Assembly (NCBI GenBank): GCA_051294375.1
Contig: CM119269.1
Location: forward strand, 11,762,883 to 11,826,882
Origin: Paraspadella gotoi
Lineage: Eukaryota > Chaetognatha
Reading direction: 5' to 3'
Length of the DNA stretch: 64,000 bases
Below the pieces are notes generated by a model, which saw only the letters and a program-made list of their open reading frames with translations, searched no databases and was not told the DNA's origin. A program made the position numbers and the translations under genes. Position 1 is the first letter of the stretch; every line of letters begins with the position of its first letter. Shown here one piece after another: positions 9,801 through 19,261 of this stretch.

Positions 9801-12691
9801 TGTTGGACGGACGGACAGACAGACGGACATCGTTTTTTTGGCATAATTAATCATAATTCGATATTCTGACATGGTATAAGTGTGTGCCCGACAATATTGA
9901 GGGGGCGGACCGATGGACCGACAAAGTGAGTTATAGAGTCATGATCTGCTGATAAGCAGATCCGACTAAAAATGTAGTCGAAGTTGCTAAAACGGTCTTT
10001 TTCCAGTTTTTGTCAGCAGATCCCGACTCTATAATTCACTTTGCGGGTCCGTCGGTCCGCCCCCTCAATATTGTCGGGCACTAACTTATATCATGTCAGA
10101 ACATCGAATAATGATAAATTATTCAAAAAAAATGATGTCCGTCCGTCGTCCGTCCGTCCGTCCCACCTTAGCAAAAAACACCAATTACTCGTGATTGATG
10201 GATGGATTTGAATAAAATTTTTGTGTGTGGGTAGGGAAGTATGTGATTGAGCTGGATATGAAGTTTCGATGGAATCGCTCGCGAGTGAAATGAGTTTAAA
10301 TGGAAAAAACAAAAAAATATATTCACTATTTGAACACAATTGCTCATGACTGGATGAGCTGATTGACCTGGAATTTTGTATGTGGGTAGGAAAGTGTGTG
10401 ATTGAACAGGAATCAAGTTTCGATGGAATAGTTTGAGTGGAAATGAGTTTAAATGGAAAAAAAACAAAAAACCTGTTTCTACTAATTGATTATGCTTTTT
10501 TTCCTTTATATTAAATGTATATGCAGGATGTATTAATAAATCAAATAAATAATCAGTAAATAAATTAATCAATAATTAATTAATTAGTCAATCAATCCGT
10601 CCATCCGTCTCACCTTAGCAAAAAGCTCCAATAATCGTGATTGGCTGGTTGGATTGGAATTAAATTTTGTGTGTGGGTAGGAAAGTGTTGTGATAAAGCT
10701 GGATATAAAGTTTCGATGGAATCATGTGAGTGGAAATTAGTTTTAAATGGAAAAAACATAACCAATAAGTTATAAGTTATTTAATCATAATTGGATGGAT
10801 AGATTGAGTTGAAATTTTGTGTGTGGGTAGGAAATGTCTGTCGAAGCTTGATATAAAGTTTCGGTGGAAACGTACCAGTGGGAATGAGTTTAAATGAAAA
10901 AAATATGAGTCACATTTACTTGAATATTTTTATTTATTTTAACCCATGATAGATTGAGATGAATTTTGAGAGGCCGGTAGGAAAGTGAGTGAAGAAGCTA
11001 GATATAAAGTTTTGACGGAATGCAAGTTGAAAAAATTATGCAAGTTGAAAAATGATGGCAAGTTAAAAAATCTTAAAAGCATAAGGATCGCTTCGCAATT
11101 GCATAAAAAGGAGAGAGGAGAGAGAAAGAGAAGAGAGTGAGAGAGAGAAAGAGAGAGAGTGAAGAGAGAGAGAGAGAAAAGAGAGAGAGTGGAGAGATGG
11201 AGAGAGAGAGAGAGAGAGAGAGAGAAGGAGACATAAATAAAATAGAGGATATTTTTTGTTTTGATAAAATGTAAACAAAACATTTAATAACTGTCCTGAC
11301 TCAATTTTAAGGACAGCGATGATGACAACTGAATATAAATTATAATTAATTATTAAAATTAATTAATTAATTAATCAATTAATTAATTAATTAATTATCA
11401 AACTTGTTAAATAACTTGACTCTCACCTCTCCCAAGCCTTGGATTATCCGGAGAATTATGACGAGAACGTAATGCGTTCTGGCGGCGGCGGGAATGAGCA
11501 GCGCCGCCACTGCAACCATCAACATTCCGCCTCCGAGAATCCATTTCCCGCCAAAACGTCCCGCCAACCAACCGCCGATAATCTGGACAAACAAATTGAC
11601 AACTCAACCGTCGTAAACTTCCATGGTTATCAAGAAAATGACAATATATTCTCACAATCAAAATTTTTTCAGTAACTATTAGGTTGCACATTGTACAATG
11701 TACAATATGCAGGGAAGTCTACAACAAGTACGTTGCACTACACTGAAGATCACTTAGTAACGTTAATGATTGAACTCACTTGAGTAGCTAAATATCCGTA
11801 GAAAAAAGATCCCAAAACGATTCCTTGAATGGGACGACTCCAAACTATATCTCCTCTTTCTGACGCTCTTTCCTCTTTTTCCTTTTTGTTTAAAAATTTA
11901 ATTATTTAAAATTAATGAAATTAAGTTTTGTAAGGTCAGTGAGAAAACCTTACCTGAGAATTATTGAATTGATTAGACCATTCAGACTGAGCACATTTGT
12001 CCTCAATTGGCATTGGAGTCGTTGATGTCAAGTTTGTATCTACAAATCGTTATAATCAATAGACAAAGGTAATTAGTAAGTGAAAAATGAATATCACTTT
12101 TAAAAATATTAAGTCGTATGGTGGACTAACTAAATCCACCAACTGTTCATCAGCTGCCATTGGTGCAGGAAGCCTCCCAACCCAAAGGTCCGGGGTTCTG
12201 GCCCGGTGGTCGCCTTGCAGTTCAGAGGGACGGGGCGCTTAACCCGCCTGTAACATGGTGTTACAACCTGATCTTAAGCTGAGGGACTGCTTATATTGAA
12301 CCTTTCTGTCACTAACTCATAACAAATATTACTGTCTCTTCATTGGTGAGCTCGACTTCTGAACCCAACAGCAACAACAACACTTTTAGGCGACATGCCT
12401 CAACCTGGTGACGCACTTTCTGCCAGCAACACATCAGGCGACATGCCTCAACTTGGTGACGAACTTTCCACCAACAATTCACTGAAGAGACGCAACAGAT
12501 GTCTCTTCAGTCGTAACAATTACCATTGATTGTTTGGGTTGTGACGCTGGTAAGCTCCAAATTTTCTACTGCAGTTTGGTTCACCATGCACACAATCGCG
12601 ACGCTGAGATTTATTCTCTGCGCATAGAGATTTATAAATCCTAAGAAACTGACCAAGGCCAGACACATGCGAGAAGATCCGAGCAGAGGAG
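660..12691 (-). CDS. SLC17-family anion/phosphate transporter (sialin-like), nine exons, both ends missing
   Basis: A twelve-helix major facilitator of the SLC17 group (sialin, vesicular glutamate and Na/phosphate cotransporters), expected in plasma, vesicle or lysosome membrane. Exons in transcript order: 12524-12691, 11954-12039, 11780-11881, 11427-11582, 1887-1982, 1718-1824, 1337-1610, 930-1154, 660-812. All junctions are GT/AG and every phase matches, giving about 455 codons against a usual 450-520. Family signatures: [14 protein letters not shown] in helix 1, a luminal loop with N-glycosylation sequons (NLT, NNS), [15 protein letters not shown] running into [14 protein letters not shown], then [40 protein letters not shown] and [17 protein letters not shown]. 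The start-codon exon lies upstream (beyond 12.7 kb, not found) and the last 40-60 residues lie left of the window. Substrate cannot be assigned from sequence alone. Confidence 0.93.
930..1154 (-). CDS. SLC17 exon H: helices 8-10
   Basis: The exon has 75 codons between ACCTGCAG and CAG|GTACGA. It opens [14 protein letters not shown], typical of helix 8 in the family, and carries a [10 protein letters not shown] loop, [14 protein letters not shown] and the end of helix 10. Confidence 0.93.
1337..1610 (-). CDS. SLC17 exon G: central loop and helix 7
   Basis: The exon has 274 nt. It encodes [19 protein letters not shown], a hydrophilic central loop rich in Asp/Lys/Ser, the conserved [18 protein letters not shown], and [14 protein letters not shown]. 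The donor is ACG|GTGAGT in phase 0. Confidence 0.93.
1718..1824 (-). CDS. SLC17 exon F: helix 5-6 region
   Basis: The exon has 107 nt from TTTTAAG to TATG|GTAAAAT and encodes [14 protein letters not shown], then [18 protein letters not shown]. It ends with TG, completed to a Trp codon by the first G of exon G. Confidence 0.9.
1887..1982 (-). CDS. SLC17 exon E
   Basis: The exon has 32 codons after a TTTCTTTCTCACCAG acceptor: [14 protein letters not shown] then [18 protein letters not shown]. It follows exon D directly in the family alignment (GLGE then GVVFP), although 9.4 kb of intron separates them. The donor is CAA|GTCAGA. Confidence 0.92.
2163..2982. repeat. Fold-back element bounded by inverted GGCAGATCCGAC ends
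   Basis: AACAAGTTTGAGCAAACAAT...GGATCTGCC at 2163-2194 is the reverse complement of 2948-2979. Between them lie TTAA tandem arrays, a TC tract and a segment (2280-2480) that recurs inverted at 11040-11335. No transposase frame is visible, so it looks non-autonomous. Confidence 0.75.
3111..3322 (-). repeat. tRNA-derived SINE, family 1, degenerate copy
   Basis: Carries the family-1 core (GAAGAGACAGTAATT, CAGTCCCTGAGC, CGGGCTAGAACCCCGGACC, GATGAACGGTT) in minus orientation, with several internal deletions. Confidence 0.8.
3323..3785. other. Pyrimidine-rich low-complexity stretch
   Basis: TC/TTC-rich DNA with short CTGCTG runs. A relic of the ATGCGATTGCGACGATCCTT segment of the fold-back family is seen at 3730-3770. 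No gene is seen. Confidence 0.6.
3838..4310 (-). repeat. Interspersed repeat, family 6 (SINE-like)
   Basis: GGCAACCCGG...GTTGCCATAAG, CCTAGGGTAACCGCGCCAG and CACCATCCCAGGCGTTGTG recur inverted at 47965-48220 and truncated at 4925-5068. The internal repeat CTACGACAAACGCCTATA/CTATGACAAACGCCTATG is tandemly reiterated at 4065-4155. Confidence 0.7.
4312..4912. repeat. MITE-like terminal-inverted-repeat element
   Basis: Begins AGGGTGAAGTAAAAGTTT. The interior is the reverse complement of the 47001-47609 element (GTAGTTTTTTAT, CTATATAATGTCAAAATTTT). It is largely self-complementary and has no coding frame. Confidence 0.65.
4925..5068 (-). repeat. Family 6 repeat, truncated
   Basis: A shorter diverged copy of 3838-4040, recognisable by GGTAACCGCG and GGCAACCCGGTTGTGGCCATAAG. 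Confidence 0.65.
5076..5720. other. AT-rich intron sequence, nothing recognised
   Basis: Plain AT-rich DNA inside the long SLC17 intron. I see no exon, RNA gene or repeat boundary apart from a weak family-5 trace at 5716-5770 (GGACAGGCTATGGTGGTT). Confidence 0.5.
5800..6250. repeat. AACGGTTA-family repeat with pyrimidine tail
   Basis: CCGGATAACCG..TTAACGGTTTATTAACG leads into a long T/C-rich tail (5990-6240). It has the same architecture as 52380-52760 and its mirror 58395-58790. Confidence 0.7.
6318..6956. repeat. MITE-like TIR element, GGCGTAGT ends
   Basis: The left end TTAGGCGTAGTAAAATTTC and right end GAACTTTCACTACGCCTTAG are inverted. The interior is self-complementary (GTAGGCCATATTT against AATATAGCCTACTG). 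An inverted relative lies at 15046-15600. Confidence 0.75.
6975..7345 (-). repeat. tRNA-derived SINE, family 1, with 3' module
   Basis: The minus-strand copy carries the tRNA-like head plus the AACAACA...GCGACATGCCTCAACCTGGTGACG module also seen at 12358-12505 and 32609-32797. Small open frames here belong to the repeat. Confidence 0.85.
7358..7590 (-). repeat. tRNA-derived SINE, family 1
   Basis: A second copy immediately follows the first in the same orientation, with GAAGAGACAGTAATTATTGT at one end and TGATGGATTTAGTCCACCATA at the other. Confidence 0.85.
7640..8100. repeat. Inverted relative of 48950-49330
   Basis: Shares, in reverse complement, the run from TTCATAAAC...GACCAT to the AAAAAGTATATCATCATTG segment of the 48.9-49.3 kb repeat. 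Diverged; no coding. Confidence 0.55.
8816..8863. repeat. Near-perfect hairpin
   Basis: ATCGACAGATTTTGCGGAAAA is followed after two bases by its reverse complement TTTTCCGCAAAAAATCTGTCGAT, giving a stem of about 21 bp in AT-rich intron DNA. No T-rich terminator context or known function. Confidence 0.8.
8970..9305. other. Purine-strand low-complexity tract
   Basis: G/A-rich on the plus strand (GAGAAGG, GAAAGAG words), matching pyrimidine tails elsewhere. The long minus open frames here are Phe/Leu/Ser-only translations of the tract. Confidence 0.7.
9306..9805. repeat. Direct repeat, copy 2 (partner 1-500)
   Basis: This is the second copy of the unit at the window start. It sits inside the long SLC17 intron and changes abruptly to GGACGGAC-type fold-back sequence at about 9803. 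Confidence 0.85.
9806..11410. repeat. Fold-back element with diverged internal tandem units
   Basis: 9865-9970 pairs with 10010-10115 around TGCCCGACAATATTGAG and GCAGATCCGAC, forming a hairpin. Downstream are diverged units each carrying GTGTGTGGGTAGGAAAGTG and AAGTTTCGATGGAAT (near 10226, 10380, 10670, 10820, 10970), then a GA array and a 2205-2480-like segment. It ends about 17 nt before SLC17 exon D. Confidence 0.75.
11427..11582 (-). CDS. SLC17 exon D: helices 3-4
   Basis: The exon has exactly 52 codons between TTGTCCAG and GAG|GTGAGA. It begins [14 protein letters not shown], the cytoplasmic-loop signature after helix 2, and ends RIIQGLGE. The donor sits about 17 nt from the end of a fold-back element that fills the next intron. 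Confidence 0.92.
11780..11881 (-). CDS. SLC17 exon C: helix 2
   Basis: The exon encodes 34 residues ending [13 protein letters not shown], the family hallmark at helix 2. The donor is CAA|GTGAGT, phase 0. The acceptor AAAAAG has a poor pyrimidine tract, so the first five or six residues (EKEERA) are the least certain part. Confidence 0.88.
11954..12039 (-). CDS. SLC17 exon B: luminal loop
   Basis: The exon has 86 nt between TTTGTAG and CAG|GTAAGG. It encodes 28 residues of the loop after helix 1, with a TNLTSTTP sequon, a Cys, and NNSQ at the end. Its leading AT completes a GAT codon with the last G of exon A. Confidence 0.88.
12116..12508 (+). repeat. tRNA-derived SINE, family 1, long copy
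   Basis: Contains GGTGGACTAACTAAATCCACC, the tRNA-like box B region (GGTCCGGGGTTCTGGCCCGG), GGCGCTTAACCCGCCTGTAAC, CTGTCTCTTCATTGG, and the CAACAACAAC...GGCGACATGCC module. It stops about 15 nt from the donor of SLC17 exon A. Confidence 0.88.
12524..12691 (-). CDS. SLC17 exon A: helix 1
   Basis: Acceptor TTTCAAG and donor ATG|GTAATT bound an exon that encodes the first transmembrane helix and the conserved [13 protein letters not shown] segment. It starts with a two-base codon remnant, so a short upstream exon with the start codon must exist. A SINE ends within about 15 bases of its donor. Confidence 0.9.
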
Positions 12692-12699
12692 CTTGAAAT

Positions 12700-13425
12700 T
12701 TAAAAAAAATAACTTCATGGAGATTAAACCAATATAACAATTAAATTCTCATTTGTCGCCGTTTTGTTTTATTTCGAACTTTTTTAAGGGATTAAATGTT
12801 TAATAACCTGAATTTTTTGCCATAATCAGTTTAAATTCCGAATTGCTCAACATGAAGGTTTCATTTGTTTTTGTTTTCACCACATCGTCACTGTTTCGAA
12901 AGTTTTAAATGTCAAAACCCTGATAAACAGGAATAACAAAATGTTTTAGTTCTTTTTTTTTTTAATCGAAATGTCAATATTTGGTTTCCGTTTTTGTGCC
13001 AAACGAAATCGAAATCAGAAATGTTTAAAATTTGAAATGGGTTTAACTAAAAGGTGCAAAACCGTATAATTAAGCCTCAAAAAATTTTAAAAATGAGAAA
13101 ATTTTGGCGTTTCGCTAACATGTAGTTCACAAACTTAAAGATGCGTAGACTTGTGATAAAAATTTGCTTTTTCGAGAACTTGTCATGAAAACACGAGGTG
13201 GTGAAAGATTTAACCTACTAAATTTAAAGAAAGGAAAATAAAAAGAAATTCTGGGAAAAATGAACAAAAAAGGGCACACTCGTAAAAGAGTGCCCAGATA
13301 GAGCATAAAAAGTTAAACAAGTAATTACAGCTTTTAAAAATTCTTACGTTTTCTATGTGAAAATATTAAAAAAATGATAAAATCATTTAAAAATGATGAT
13401 GATGATGATTTTTTACGGTTTTTAG
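12700..13425. other. AT-rich sequence upstream of SLC17 exon A
   Basis: No exon, promoter motif or repeat that I recognise. A (GAT)n run at 13393-13409 leads into the next fold-back element. The missing first SLC17 exon could be here or further right, but I cannot find it. Confidence 0.4.
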
Positions 13426-13426
13426 T

Positions 13427-14107
13427 CGGATCTGCTTTCAGCAGATCCCGACTCTATAATTCGCTTTGTCGGTCCGTCGGTCCGCCCCCTCATTCTTGTC
13501 GGGCATTCATTTATATCATGTCAGAACATCGAATTATGATAAATTATGCAAATAAAAATTGTCCTTCCGTCCGTCTGTCTGTCTGTCCGTCCATTCATCC
13601 CAAAAAACTTCAATTACTCGTGATTGGATGGATGGATAAGAATGAAATTTTGTGTGTGGGTAGGGAAGGTGTGATTGGAGCGAGATAATGAAGTTTTTAA
13701 TAAAATCGTAGGCGAGTGGAAAAGAGTTTAAATAGAAAAAACAAAAAAATATATTTCACTCTTTGAACACCAATTACTAGAAATCAAGTTTCGATGGAAT
13801 CGTTTGAGTGGAAATTAGATTAATTGATTATTCTTCTTTTTCTTTTTATTTTAAATGTAAATGCATGTATTAATTAATCAAATAATTTACCAGTTAATTA
13901 ATTAATTAGGGTCAATTAATTAATAAATAATTAATTAATCAGTCAATTAATCAATCAAAACAAACATTTCAGATCAAATTGCCAAATTAATTAAATAATT
14001 AACTTGAATAAATTAATTATTAATTAATTAAATAATTAATTAACTTGATTAATTAATTACAGATAATGATCGTGGGCAGATCCGACATTGTTTGCTCAAA
14101 ACTTGTT
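13427..14107. repeat. Fold-back family element, nearly complete
   Basis: Starts AGTCGGATCTGCTTTCAGCAGATCCCGAC, runs through GTCCGTCGGTCCGCCCCCTC and GTGTGTGGGTAGGGAAGG, then TTAA arrays. It ends GGGCAGATCCGACATTGTTTGCTC. Same ends as 2163-2982 and 18360-19016. Confidence 0.75.
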
Positions 14108-14920
14108 CTTATTTTTGACTCACTTATCATAAAAATATTTAAAAAATAGTTATACTTTGTGTAGACAACTTTTTATGAGCTATCTGAATCTGGTCTTAAA
14201 ATTTAAAAATAATAAAAAAAATTTTGGCCTTTCCTATTTATAAATAAATATTAAAAAATTAATTATTTGGCTATAGCAGCACATAAGAAATGTTTTGTCC
14301 ATTGAAAGTATACTTGGAAATGTTTAAATTTTCGTTTGAGCATGTAATCATTCTAAATTTTTGACTCACCCCGATGGACTAGGTATTTAAAAAAGGAAAG
14401 CCAAAGAGTTGGGCGAATATTTTAATTTACTCAAGAAACAAGCACTTTTAGCGAAATTAAAATTCATATTTCTTTTTATGTTATGATCTTTGATGAATTA
14501 TGATTAATTAAAGACATGTAATTAAGTTATGACACAAATAATCACGTAAAAAAATACTAATATGAAAATTGCAAAATTACTTGTTTTACTATATTGGTCT
14601 ATGTAAAGTTTAAATATATAACGAGATTTCCGGCCCGGAATCCCGCGACCCCAAAAAAAAAACTCGGGCATTTAATCGTGGCCCTGGCCGCTATTTTGAT
14701 GCTGGAGTTTAAATTCTGTTGAGACACGCGAGTTGACGGATCCAAATGACAGTCGAAATAAAAAAAGGTTAAAAAATAAAAGGGTTTTTTTTTTAGTTGT
14801 TCCTGATCCAAAATTTCCTTAAAAACGAGTTTTTGATGCAAGAATCCGACTCGACGAAAATTATTGGCGATCTGTCATTGAAATCAATCAGAAGACACCA
14901 GTTAAACCGGTCAGAGTTTT

Positions 14921-14929
<9 letters not shown>

Positions 14930-14965
<36 letters not shown>
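14930..14965. repeat. (TC)n microsatellite
   Basis: About 18 uninterrupted TC units. Confidence 0.95.
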
Positions 14966-14970
<5 letters not shown>

Positions 14971-15045
14971 AAAGATTGTCTTTCCGGTTAGATTTTCAAC
15001 TCTGAATGTTTACACTTCCTGGAGATTCACCTTGTTCCTTAACCA

Positions 15046-15602
15046 TTAAGGCGTAGTGAAAGTTACATACGAAAATTCTAAAAGTCAATTATGAACAACA
15101 TACCATCAGTGAACATTAATTTGTAAACAAAATTAATTCTATGTTTTTTAATTTTCGCAGTAGGCTATATTTATATATAGTACTATCCTTATAAAATAGA
15201 AATCAAAATAAGCTTTTCTTAATTTTGGTTGCAGATTTGAATTCCTTGTCAAAAGCTGATAAAAGAAAATATAAATTATTTTTAAAAATTCTTTTATTAA
15301 GTTGGTTAAAAATTAGAAAAACTATATTTAATATATAAAAAATTAATTTTCAGCTTAAAATATAGCTTTTTCTAATTTTTGACCCACTTAATGAAGGAAT
15401 TTTTCAAAAAGAGTTATAATTCTTTATATCAACTTTTTATGACGAATCCAAATCTGCAAAAAAGATCTTAGAAAAAAACTGTTTTGAAATTTTAACATTT
15501 ATTGGTTTATTACTAGTATAAATATGGCCTACTGTGTAAATTGTAAAATTTCACTTTTAGAATTTTAATTAAAGTTAAATTTAGAAATTTTACTACCCTT
15601 AT
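15046..15602. repeat. MITE-like TIR element
   Basis: AAGGCGTAGTGAAAGTT at the left and AAATTTTACTACCCTTATT at the right are inverted. The two halves fold on each other (GTAGGCTATATTTATA against AAATATGGCCTACTG). Inverted relative of 6318-6956. Confidence 0.75.
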
Positions 15603-16035
15603 TAACCATTTATACTTTTTTTTCGAAAGAAAATTAACAAAAGGTTAATCGAAATTTAAATACAGTTTAGTAAACAATATTTATTCAATTGTGTACATTG
15701 GTTCGAAGAGGCTCTTTACGCTACGGTTTTAGTTTAAAGGACCAATATGAATGTTAAAAGACGCAAAAATATAAATTTTCGCGCGGATTTTATCAGCGAA
15801 TAACGGGTTTAATTCAAATAAAAGAGGAAGCGAATAATCGATTTTGCGACTCGTTTCATCATTTCTCCTGCAGCGTTCTGGGTAGGGTCATTTTTTCCCC
15901 CGACTTACCAAATTTATTAATTCGCCTTCTTCACTTTCGTTTCTTATTACTCTTAGTCAGAGTCGTTCCGTCACAGGATGAAAATCTTAAACCCATCAAT
16001 AAATATTAATGGTCGTTCAAAGGTTTTTCATGTTG

Positions 16036-16330
16036 TTTTTTTTTTAATGAAATTGGTACAACCAATATAAAAATTATCCATTCATTTGCTTATATTGAAC
16101 GGTTCTTTCACTAACACATAACAATAATTAGTGTCTCTTCAATACACTTAAATTAAGGCCTCATTCACTCTTACAAGATAATGACATAGCCGGTCCCTGC
16201 AAGCTTTCCATCAACACTCTCTCACAGTCTCGTTTATATACTCCCAGAGTACCTGGCCTCCCTATCAATGAAGTGATATAATATTTCAAAGAATATTATT
16301 TTAAAAGATATACCAGGTCTTTTACCAGTA
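16036..16330. repeat. Composite of SINE and family-5 repeat fragments
   Basis: AAATTGGTACAACCAATATAA and the GACATAGCCGGTCCCTGCAAGC...CAGAGTACCTGGC block belong to the family at 58907-59240 and 61000-61510. A family-1 SINE fragment (GAACGGTTCTTTCACTAACAC) is inserted at 16090-16141. Confidence 0.75.
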
Positions 16331-16838
16331 AAAAAAGAATATATAAATATATAAGATTAATATAAATTTAATATAAATATGTATAAATAAATTTATGAAA
16401 AAGATTTATTAATTTTGTTATTTTGTCCGCAAATTGATAAAAAGAACAAGTTTAAGAAGTCAAATATTCAGTTTTTTTAAAATTATTAAAAAGCTGTACT
16501 CAAACTTTTTTCTTTAAAAAAAAGGGGTTACAGTCGAATTTCCAATCCTCTGATAAATAACCTAATTCGCTTTTAAAGAAAAATCCTCAAAAAAACTTCC
16601 TTTGTCAGGCTAAAAAAAAATTCCTCAAAAACTCCCTTTGTGAGGTAAAAAAAATTCCGTAATATAAATCAATTTTAATGTTATTATCTTGAGAGAGAGT
16701 TTGAATTGGTTCGAACAACTATTTTATTATCATGTTATTATCATTGGATAGAAATAGAGGCAACATGATATGAAATTCATTAAACAAATAAATAATTTTT
16801 ATATGTATTGATTTAACCATTTTATATAAAAAGTAGAA

Positions 16839-16842
<4 letters not shown>

Positions 16843-16896
<54 letters not shown>
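16843..16896. repeat. (ATT)n microsatellite
   Basis: About 18 units of ATT. It translates as poly-Asn on the minus strand, which is not evidence of a gene. Confidence 0.95.
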
Positions 16897-16897
<1 letters not shown>

Positions 16898-17118
16898 ATT
16901 TCATAAAATGTTAAGCGGCATTTTTCGCAATTGTCCCCCTGTCCGTTCATAAATCTTGGTTTCTGTTCCACGCACAACAAAGTAAATCATACCGACTATC
17001 GCCTGCTTCAGACGCTTCAAAACAGAATGAACCAGGTCGCATCTATTATTGAACATGTACAATGTATGTTAAGTAGGTATATTTAAAGATCTCGTAATTT
17101 CAGGATTAAAAAAGTAAG

Positions 17119-17505
17119 ATGCGTAGTTGGAGATACTGGTCCCGCATTTTCGTTGGTTATCGTGGATCCTTGCCGCTTTTCGGCCACATGGTGCGGGGAC
17201 TTTTCCTTATCTTTCTTTTTTTTCCTTATCTTTCTTTCTTTTCCTTTTTTTTCTTTCTTTTTCTTTCTTTCTTTCTCCTGTCCGCTAAAATCTCGTCATC
17301 CTTCTCTTGCACTCCTCTTCCCGATTCCATCCCAACCGTTAGACCGGTTTGGACTGGATTTTTTATTTGCAAACTCGAGGGAAAAGTTGCCGATGCAGTC
17401 TTACGTCGCAGTTTTGAGGAAATGGCGTTTTCAGAATACCTCTTGCAGTTCAAAATATCCAAATGTACCCTTTTGTATATCATTTTGTTTTATTATACGT
17501 TTTAA
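17119..17505 (+). other. Open frame of 128 codons, coding status doubtful
   Basis: Opens MRSWRYWSRIF at 17119. The middle is Phe/Leu/Ser from a TTTC tract at 17210-17275. The flanks (17119-17200 and 17280-17420) have mixed composition and are open in more than one frame on both strands. No family is recognised. It could be an exon fragment or 5' untranslated DNA. Confidence 0.2.
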
Positions 17506-17939
17506 ATCTATTTTCTTTTTTCTATTTCATGAAATTAAAAACACGTACGTATGAATTTATTCAATTCTCAAAAATAAACGATGAACGAAACTCTCGTCTC
17601 TTGTTGATAAAAACTGAAACTCAATCATTGCGCCGTTGAAAATCACGCAAAAAGAAGGGTTTTTAGGCACAGTGAAAACAAACAAAAAGCCCAAAGACTG
17701 ATAGCCAAATAGGTTAATAATGGAAAAGGAAACGGCTCTGCAATTCAGTTTGTTACACTGCGGCCCAAAAAAGTAGCCACTTTTTCACTTCGGAAAAAAC
17801 CGTATTGAATGGCTGAATTCTATAAAGATATAGAAATAAAAAATAAAGCTTTTTGAAGGATGAAGCGATAGATCCAAGTCCCAATAAAATCGAGCAAAGC
17901 GTTCAAAAGTTATAGGACGAGAAAGTTGATCGATACGAA

Positions 17940-18125
17940 AGTCATTAATCAAATAATTAATCAGCTAATTAATCACTTAGTTAATTAATTAAACAATAAT
18001 TAATTAATCAATTAATTAATCAATCAATTAATTATTAAATAAATCAATTATTCATCTACTAATTAATTATTCAATTAATTAATATATTTATAAATTAATT
18101 ATTTAATCAATCAATCAATCAAGTC
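17940..18125. repeat. TTAA/ATCA-rich tandem simple repeat
   Basis: Degenerate AATTAATTAATCA array similar to those inside the fold-back family. No coding. Confidence 0.8.
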
Positions 18126-18359
18126 AATTGTTATTGGCATTACCGTCGTCGTCGCCATTATCGTCGTCATTGCTTTTGTCAAGGTAAGTGATGAAAAGAC
18201 CTAAAAACAAACATTTCGAAACAAATTAATTAATTTATTAATTAACTACCGCTAATAATCGTAAATGGAAAAAACAAAAGTCATATTTACTTGAAGTATT
18301 TTTACTTATATTTACTCATAATTATTATATTTATTAAAAATAGGTTAGATAAATTAAAA

Positions 18360-19016
18360 TGAAATTTTGTGTGTGGGTAGTAAACTATGAGATTAAGCTG
18401 GATATAAGTTTTTTATGGAATCGTTGGAGTGGAAAAGAGTTTAAAACAGAAAAGCAAAACGCAAAAGACACATTTATGTCAAATTTTAAAAGTTTTTCTC
18501 TATCTCTCTCTGATTGATTGATTAATTGATAGATTGACCAAATTATGCCAATTGACCAAATTATGCCAGTTGACCAAATTTTGCAGTTGAGCAAATTATG
18601 TCAGTTGAGTAAATTATGACAATTGACCAAATTATGCCAGTTGACCAAATTATGCCAGTTGATCAAATTATGCTAGTAGACCAAATTATGCCAGTTGATC
18701 AAATTATGCTAGTTAACCAAATTATGCCAGTTGATCAAATTATGTCAGATGACCAAATTATATCAATTGACCAAATTATGCCAGTTGATTTAATTATGCA
18801 ATTATAATAAATTATGCAAGTGGTATTGGCACAGCTACTGGTAATGATTGATAGATCAATTAATTTAGAGATTTTTCCATAAATTTATTAAAAAGTCTGT
18901 TATGATTTGTTATAATCACAAATTGAGAGTCAGAAAAATTACCATGATTTATCATCGGATTCGCTTATTACCGCTTAATTATCATTGTCGGATCCGACAT
19001 TGTTTGCTCAAACTTG
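18360..19016. repeat. Fold-back family element containing a minisatellite
   Basis: Begins with the GTGTGTGGGTAG...GGATATAAG unit and ends GGATCCGACATTGTTTGCTC. The interior is replaced by the 18-bp array described separately. Confidence 0.65.
18535..18805. repeat. 18-bp minisatellite, about 15 units
   Basis: The unit is close to GACCAAATTATGCCAGTT, with G/A and C/T variants. Because 18 is a multiple of three, the plus frame from 18616 stays open and reads as repeated DQIMPV. No other coding signal is present. Confidence 0.93.
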
Positions 19017-19261
19017 TTCCTAATTCCGTTTTTTGACTCTATATTCTACTGCCTGAACCAATTAATTTTTTTCTTGCTTTTTAAAAAAACTATACTTTTC
19101 ATAAATATTTCCCTAAAATTAATAAAGAAATAGTGACGTATTTAAAGCTAACAAGTGGCTACCTTTTTTTGCGCCGTCGTGTAGTCTATCTATAGATCTG
19201 ATAGAGAATTAATCTGTTGAAAATTCCTTGATTATCGATGCGGTTTGACAGTGACATTTTC

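Noticed and set aside
1-9805. LTR pair of a retrotransposon
   Set aside because: The 500-bp direct repeats enclose host SLC17 exons and no gag or pol.
16719-16904. Poly-Asn protein
   Set aside because: Translation of an (ATT)n microsatellite with no exon signals.
18535-18805. CRISPR array
   Set aside because: 18-bp units are contiguous without distinct spacers, and the host is eukaryotic.
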